Part shown: positions 7,065 to 9,540 of the stretch, one piece after another | Layout of the letters: the number at the start of each line of letters is the position of its first letter | How positions within the stretch are numbered: position 1 is the first letter of the stretch | DNA from: Gemmatimonadota bacterium | Lineage (GTDB): Bacteria > Gemmatimonadota > Gemmatimonadetes > Longimicrobiales > Gaopeijiaceae | DNA length: 9,540 nt | Assembly (NCBI GenBank): GCA_012959595.1 | Contig: DUCW01000174.1 | Span: 1-9,540 of the forward strand | Direction: 5' to 3' | Position numbers and translations under genes: made by a program | Notes under the pieces: model-generated | Told to the model about the DNA's origin: nothing | What the model saw: only the letters and a program-made list of their open reading frames with translations | The model's database searches: none

Positions 7065-7693
7065 ACTTTTCTCAACAAAACAACGTCTTTTGATTTAATT
7101 TCACAATTCCATTCTCTCTGGGACGCAATCACTTCGAATGTCTTTTCTGCATAGAAAACTACATGGGTAGGATCTCTTCGATAGTACCAATTTTCAAACA
7201 ACTCTTCATCGGTCAAGAAACAGGTCATTACCCCCAACCAACCACCAGTGACTAACAGCCCATCCAGTACATCAAATTCTTTATACGGATCAAAGAAGTG
7301 TTCTGCCGTTTCCGTGCACGTGATGAAATCATATTTCTTGGAAAAAATACTTTTATCAGGAAAGAAAAACGGATCGTACAGATCCATTCTAAAGCCGTCT
7401 GATCTCAGCATGTCCGCTAATGCCGGTCCGTGTCCACAACCGAAATCAAGTCCCTTGTCATTTTGTGATAATTTTTCTTTTAATGGATCTCCCAGTCTTG
7501 ATAGGAAATTCCTATATGTCTCATCGTCAATTCTATTCTCGTGTTCTAAATAACGATTTTTTTCGAATAGGGGGTCCAGATAGTGACTCTTGTCCAAAAA
7601 TTTTGCCAAACAAAAATTGCATTTCCAGTATGTTTTACTGTCTATGACTCTAAAGTTTTCAACTAAATCACTTTTACAGACGATGCAGGTCAT
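7061..7693 (-). CDS. Class I SAM-dependent methyltransferase with N-terminal CxxC/CxxC module
   Basis: This 210-residue protein begins with CIVC (Cys3, Cys6) and CNFC (Cys25, Cys28), a four-cysteine knuckle likely to hold zinc. A Rossmann-type methyltransferase domain follows, with motif I LDFGCGHGP (residues 82-90), an acidic strand end LYDP, TCTETAEHF (post-motif region) and a YYRRDPTHVVFYAEKTF block near 170-186. That block is common in Methyltransf_23-like enzymes. The methyl acceptor is unknown; related proteins act on sugars, small metabolites or quinone-like compounds. The ATG at 7693 overlaps by four bases (ATGA) the stop of the short frame upstream, and its own stop overlaps the DCC gene, so three frames are tightly coupled. 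The T/A-rich codons look more AT-rich than those of the beta-barrel gene nearby. Confidence 0.88.
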   Translation of the reverse strand: MTCIVCKSDLVENFRVIDSKTYWKCNFCLAKFLDKSHYLDPLFEKNRYLEHENRIDDETYRNFLSRLGDPLKEKLSQNDKGLDFGCGHGPALADMLRSDGFRMDLYDPFFFPDKSIFSKKYDFITCTETAEHFFDPYKEFDVLDGLLVTGGWLGVMTCFLTDEELFENWYYRRDPTHVVFYAEKTFEVIASQREWNCEIKSKDVVLLRKV

Positions 7694-7761
7694 ATCCCAG
7701 CCTTATTATCCTCCTCGTCCTTGTATTTCTGGTCACCCTCCCGGGGTGCATGAGGCAACAT
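7690..7761 (-). other. 23-codon in-frame continuation after the UGA, overlapping the methyltransferase start
   Basis: Directly after the TGA of the 37-codon gene comes ATG in the same frame, then 22 more codons ending in TGA. The stop overlaps the methyltransferase ATG as ATGA. The peptide is short and very charged (REGDQKYKDEEDNK). It could be restarted translation, a readthrough tail, or the dead end of a gene broken by a nonsense mutation. Confidence 0.4.
7734..7748 (-). other. Small hairpin 13 bases after the in-frame UGA
   Basis: On the minus strand CACCC, loop CGGGA and GGGTG form a perfect five-pair stem 13 bases downstream of the TGA at 7762-7764. Such a hairpin can favour readthrough or pausing, and its place resembles that of bacterial SECIS elements, but no T run or known SECIS loop is evident. 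It may be chance. Confidence 0.35.
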
Positions 7762-7875
7762 TCAGAACGGAGGGGAACGAAGCAGATTGTGTGTTTTTTT
7801 CGACTCAAAGTAGAGATCAACAGCGATCACTGATAGCAAGACGTTTGTGAATAGATTTGACCCTAAGAACTCCAT
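7762..7875 (-). CDS. Very small protein, 37 aa, with a strong SD, unknown function
   Basis: ATG at 7875 is preceded by AAGGAGG with five bases of spacing, the best ribosome site in the window. The 37 codons read MEFLGSNLFTNVLL, then hydrophobic SVIAVDLYF, then basic SKKTHNLLR and PPF, and end in TGA. This looks like a short membrane-associated or amphipathic peptide. The frame continues after the TGA for 23 codons, so the real product may be longer or the gene may be broken. The SD sits in a hairpin (7876-7900). It lies between the beta-barrel gene (76 bases) and the methyltransferase gene. No family is recognised. Confidence 0.5.
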   Translation of the reverse strand: MEFLGSNLFTNVLLSVIAVDLYFESKKTHNLLRSPPF

Positions 7876-7917
7876 AGACTCCTCCTTGGTGGAAGTGTCT
7901 AATCAACATATGACACT
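7876..7917 (-). promoter_or_regulatory. Leader with two competing hairpins, one covering the SD
   Basis: In the transcript, AGACACUUCC pairs across loop ACCAA with GGAGGAGUCU, giving nine pairs of ten (one G-U, one A-A mismatch). This buries the GGAGG SD just before the ATG at 7875. The 5' arm can instead pair with an upstream AGUGUC (complement of 7912-7917): six perfect pairs AGUGUC/GACACU with a 12-base loop. The two structures exclude each other, the layout of a translational switch or attenuator. No ligand or regulator is identifiable. Confidence 0.4.
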
Positions 7918-7951
7918 CATCCTATGAGCGAAATCCAGCATTTTTCTAGTA

Positions 7952-8686
7952 TCACTCCCTTTCGAACCCCTGGGGAATATTGAAATGCATTCCGATCTCG
8001 AAGCTTAAGTTGTTAGCCCGAGAGTGGCGCATGTTATCGATCTTGACTGTCCCATCTTCGTAAAGACCGAGGTCTCCCTTCACCATATACTCCCGAGTCC
8101 CATGATGCTGGTATGCGAACCCTAAGTTCACACCGAAGATCTCATGGAAGTGGTAACGCAAGCCTCCTCCAGCTCGGGCAGCAAGCCCCCAGTCGCTGAA
8201 GTAGTTTTCGCTACAGTGATTATCATTGTTGTGTTCACCGCCACCACCGCATCCTGCCATTCCTAAACTCGTGTAGAATACTGACGGGCCTGCAGTGGCA
8301 AAAAGGTAGGGCTGAGCTGGTCTGCGACTAAGTGTCCATTCGGGACCGATTCCGAACTGAAAAGTACCGTTGGTAGTAATCATGTCACTCTTCATCCAGC
8401 ATGGTGTGGTCAGACAAACAGGATGGTGTGCTCTATCGTAGACATTGAACATGAGATCGAAGCGAGCTCCAAAATTACTGGTTTGCCAAGGCATCCAAGT
8501 TATGCCGCTAGTAAACCCCAAACCTCCCCCACTAAGCTCACCGAATTGGTCCAGTCCTTCTGACATCATGAAACTTGCTTCGATGCCTAGTAAGCGAGGA
8601 CTCCACTCACGATCGTCCTGTGCTTCGACGGGTGAAACCCACGGAGCTGACACGCATAATCCAAAAGCAACGGCAATAGCTCTCAT
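7952..8686 (-). CDS. Outer-membrane beta-barrel protein with signal peptide
   Basis: This 244-residue protein has a Sec signal peptide (MRAIAVAFGL, cleaved near VEA-QD). The mature part alternates polar and aromatic/hydrophobic residues in segments ending in aromatic-rich turns (GFTSGITWMPW, FGARFDLMF, FQFGIGPEW, PYLFATAGPSVFY, GLAARAGGGLRYHF, FGVNLGFAYQHH, LSFEIGMHFNI). This suggests an eight-strand or similar outer-membrane barrel of the OmpA/porin-like type. Four cysteines lie in the predicted loops: Cys91 and Cys96 (CX4C), and Cys146 and Cys158 around a Gly/His/Asn stretch; they could form disulfides or bind metal. The last residues are not the usual C-terminal aromatic. Its ATG follows the stop of the 77-aa gene by two bases, with GGAG in the end of that gene, so the two are translationally coupled. 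Confidence 0.8.
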   Translation of the reverse strand: MRAIAVAFGLCVSAPWVSPVEAQDDREWSPRLLGIEASFMMSEGLDQFGELSGGGLGFTSGITWMPWQTSNFGARFDLMFNVYDRAHHPVCLTTPCWMKSDMITTNGTFQFGIGPEWTLSRRPAQPYLFATAGPSVFYTSLGMAGCGGGGEHNNDNHCSENYFSDWGLAARAGGGLRYHFHEIFGVNLGFAYQHHGTREYMVKGDLGLYEDGTVKIDNMRHSRANNLSFEIGMHFNIPQGFERE

Positions 8687-8688
8687 CC

Positions 8689-8922
8689 TCAGTCTCCTAG
8701 TCTTGCGTTCTTGCGTTTTTCCAGTAGCCAGAGCGTCAGGAAGAATATAATTAATAAGGGTTGCAGTACCACAAATATCACGATGTTCGCTAGCTCATAG
8801 CCCATGCCAGTCCACTGACCGATGAGTTCCAAAACCAGTACGCAAAATCCAAAAAATGCGCTGATTGGATCTGCACTGGCATAATTCAGGATTACATCGT
8901 GACATGCGATTAGTTCTTCCAT
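8689..8922 (-). CDS. Small two-helix membrane protein, 77 aa, unknown function
   Basis: GGAGGG stands six bases before the ATG at 8922, a strong SD. The 77 residues contain two membrane segments, about 20-37 (ISAFFGFCVLVLELIG) and 46-67 (NIVIFVVLQPLLIIFFLTLW), with a GMGYELAN link and a basic end EKRKNAR, which suggests both termini are in the cytoplasm. The link plus VVLQPLLI resembles small uncharacterised membrane proteins seen next to lipid or envelope genes, but I cannot name a family. It is coupled to the beta-barrel gene (two-base gap) and lies 67 bases after tRNA-Pro. Between them is a six-pair inverted repeat ACTGAA/TTCAGT without a T run, so no terminator is evident. Confidence 0.75.
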   Translation of the reverse strand: MEELIACHDVILNYASADPISAFFGFCVLVLELIGQWTGMGYELANIVIFVVLQPLLIIFFLTLWLLEKRKNARLGD

Positions 8923-8989
8923 GATTTCCCTCCACTGAAACGAGTCTTTAATTCAGTAGTGCGCAAGAATCATGCCGAACCCCTCTAAA

Positions 8990-9063
8990 TCGGGACGGCC
9001 GGATTTGAACCGGCGACCCCCTGAACCCCATTCAGGTGCGCTACCGAGCTGCGCCACGTCCCG
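8990..9063 (-). tRNA. tRNA-Pro(GGG)
   Basis: The minus strand folds into a full cloverleaf: acceptor CGGGACG/CGTCCCG (seven pairs), D stem GCGC/GCGC, anticodon stem CCTGA/TCAGG with loop ATGGGGT (anticodon GGG), variable loop GGGTC and T stem GCCGG/CCGGC with TTCAAAT. C1-G72 and discriminator A73 are the bacterial tRNA-Pro identity marks. It reads proline codons CCC and CCU. CCA is not encoded; TTTAG follows A73, so the end must be added by nucleotidyltransferase. Several spurious ORFs cross this gene on both strands. Confidence 0.97.
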
Positions 9064-9073
9064 AGAAGCAGGA

Positions 9074-9102
9074 AATATAGACTTAGATAGGCATGGACTC
9101 AA
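9074..9102 (-). promoter_or_regulatory. Sigma-70-type promoter for tRNA-Pro
   Basis: On the minus strand TTGAGT (9097-9102, four of six) and TATATT (9074-9079, five of six) are separated by exactly 17 bases. The -10 ends ten bases before the tRNA, leaving a short 5' leader as is usual for single tRNA genes. The downstream membrane protein genes may ride on the same transcript. Confidence 0.6.
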
Positions 9103-9196
9103 CGGAGTGGTACTAGAAGATGTCTTTCGGATGGAGCTAAACACTCTAACTTTGGATGCTCGTAGTAGCAGACTTGTGAACTGGATTAATAGCCCT

Positions 9197-9202
9197 AAAG
9201 GA
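9197..9202 (+). promoter_or_regulatory. Ribosome binding site AAAGGA deciding the GTG start
   Basis: AAAGGA is five bases before GTG 9208. The ATG at 9202 overlaps it and could not use it; an in-frame TAA lies at 9196. The spacing therefore favours GTG as the start of the downstream synthetase. Confidence 0.5.
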
Positions 9203-9207
9203 TGACC

Positions 9208-9540
9208 GTGGAACACAACCGCTCCAACAAAGCGATCGAACAAGACCAGGCATGGGATCAGTTCGTTCGAAACACATCCAGCGAGATCGGCTTTGATGAC
9301 CAGTGGGAATTCTTTGAGACGAATTTTGAGGGTCGTCCTGAGACGGATGGCCCCCCTATCGTCTGGAGCCCGGACCTGGAGCGGGACCGCACAAACCTAG
9401 CCAGGTTCATGGAGCTGGCCGGAGTCGACAGCTACCAACACATGCACGAGCAATCATGCAGCGATCGTTCAGGGTTTTGGAAGATGGTGGTCGGGCGCCT
9501 CAGTATACAGTTTGGTGAAGAGTCAGCTTCCGTTTTGAGC
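9208..9540 (+). CDS. Acetyl/acetoacetyl-CoA synthetase-like AMP-forming ligase, N-terminal part, cut by window edge
   Basis: The plus strand is open from here to base 9540 with no stop (111 codons from the GTG; 113 if ATG 9202 is used). After a polar start, the segment VWSPDLERDRTNLARFME is followed by YQHMHEQSCSDRSGFWKMV and RLSIQFGE. This matches the N-terminal (ACAS_N) cap of the acetyl-CoA/acetoacetyl-CoA synthetase group, whose pattern is W-P, then Y-x-x-L/M-H, then FW, then a hydrophobic-I-x-F strand. Such enzymes activate a carboxylate with ATP and join it to CoA in the cytoplasm. The substrate cannot be told because the adenylation motifs lie beyond the window. The gene diverges from the tRNA; the 138-base gap holds no clear plus-strand promoter beyond a weak TTGGAT box. 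Confidence 0.75.
   Translation, partial: MEHNRSNKAIEQDQAWDQFVRNTSSEIGFDDQWEFFETNFEGRPETDGPPIVWSPDLERDRTNLARFMELAGVDSYQHMHEQSCSDRSGFWKMVVGRLSIQFGEESASVLS

Noticed and set aside
7248..7647. Plus-strand ORFs opposite the methyltransferase
   Set aside because: Antisense shadows; the minus frame carries clear methyltransferase motifs.
8934..8957. Inverted repeat ACTGAA/TTCAGT between tRNA-Pro and the 77-aa gene as a terminator
   Set aside because: Only six pairs with a 12-base loop and no T run on either strand, so it does not meet the form of an intrinsic terminator.
8953..9243. ORFs on both strands crossing the tRNA-Pro gene
   Set aside because: They read through a perfect tRNA cloverleaf; the apparent peptides (for example DVAQLGSAPEW) are tRNA sequence read as protein.

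Overview
This window most likely comes from the chromosome of a Gram-negative heterotrophic bacterium. Signal peptides, a lipobox, an outer-membrane beta-barrel protein and Shine-Dalgarno (SD) sites all point that way. An exported S9 peptidase, a propeller lipoprotein and an N-acyl-D-amino-acid deacylase sit together, a mix common in uncultured marine or soil phyla such as Gemmatimonadota. That placement is a guess from gene style, and no marker here fixes the phylum. I see no insertion sequence, prophage, CRISPR array or plasmid function.

Left part (1-4905): two minus-strand genes encode a lipoprotein with a beta-propeller look (cut by the window edge) and an exported S9 prolyl-oligopeptidase-type peptidase, 53 bases apart. 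Across a 489-base gap, and divergent to them, lies a D-aminoacylase-type amidohydrolase. Together these suggest processing of peptides and N-acylated (D-)amino acids outside the cytoplasm.

Middle (4906-6532): a complete cyclophilin peptidyl-prolyl isomerase is preceded on the same strand by a 54-codon membrane protein gene with a good ribosome binding site. A YczE/YyaS-type six-helix membrane protein lies on the plus strand, with a doubtful 42-codon ORF just before it.

Right part (6533-9063, all minus strand, listed in transcription order): tRNA-Pro(GGG), a 77-aa two-helix membrane protein, a beta-barrel protein with two cysteine pairs, a very small gene with the strongest SD in the window, a class I methyltransferase with an N-terminal CxxC/CxxC module, and a DCC-family thiol oxidoreductase. 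Neighbouring genes abut or overlap at two junctions, so this could be one or two operons. At 9208 the plus strand begins an acetyl/acetoacetyl-CoA synthetase-like gene that runs off the window.

The most unusual spot is 7690-7917. Here the SD of the tiny gene lies inside a hairpin that competes with an upstream hairpin. The same reading frame then has an in-frame UGA, followed by 23 more codons that end in an ATGA overlap with the methyltransferase. I find no clear new multi-gene system; this leader and split small gene are the best candidates for something undescribed.
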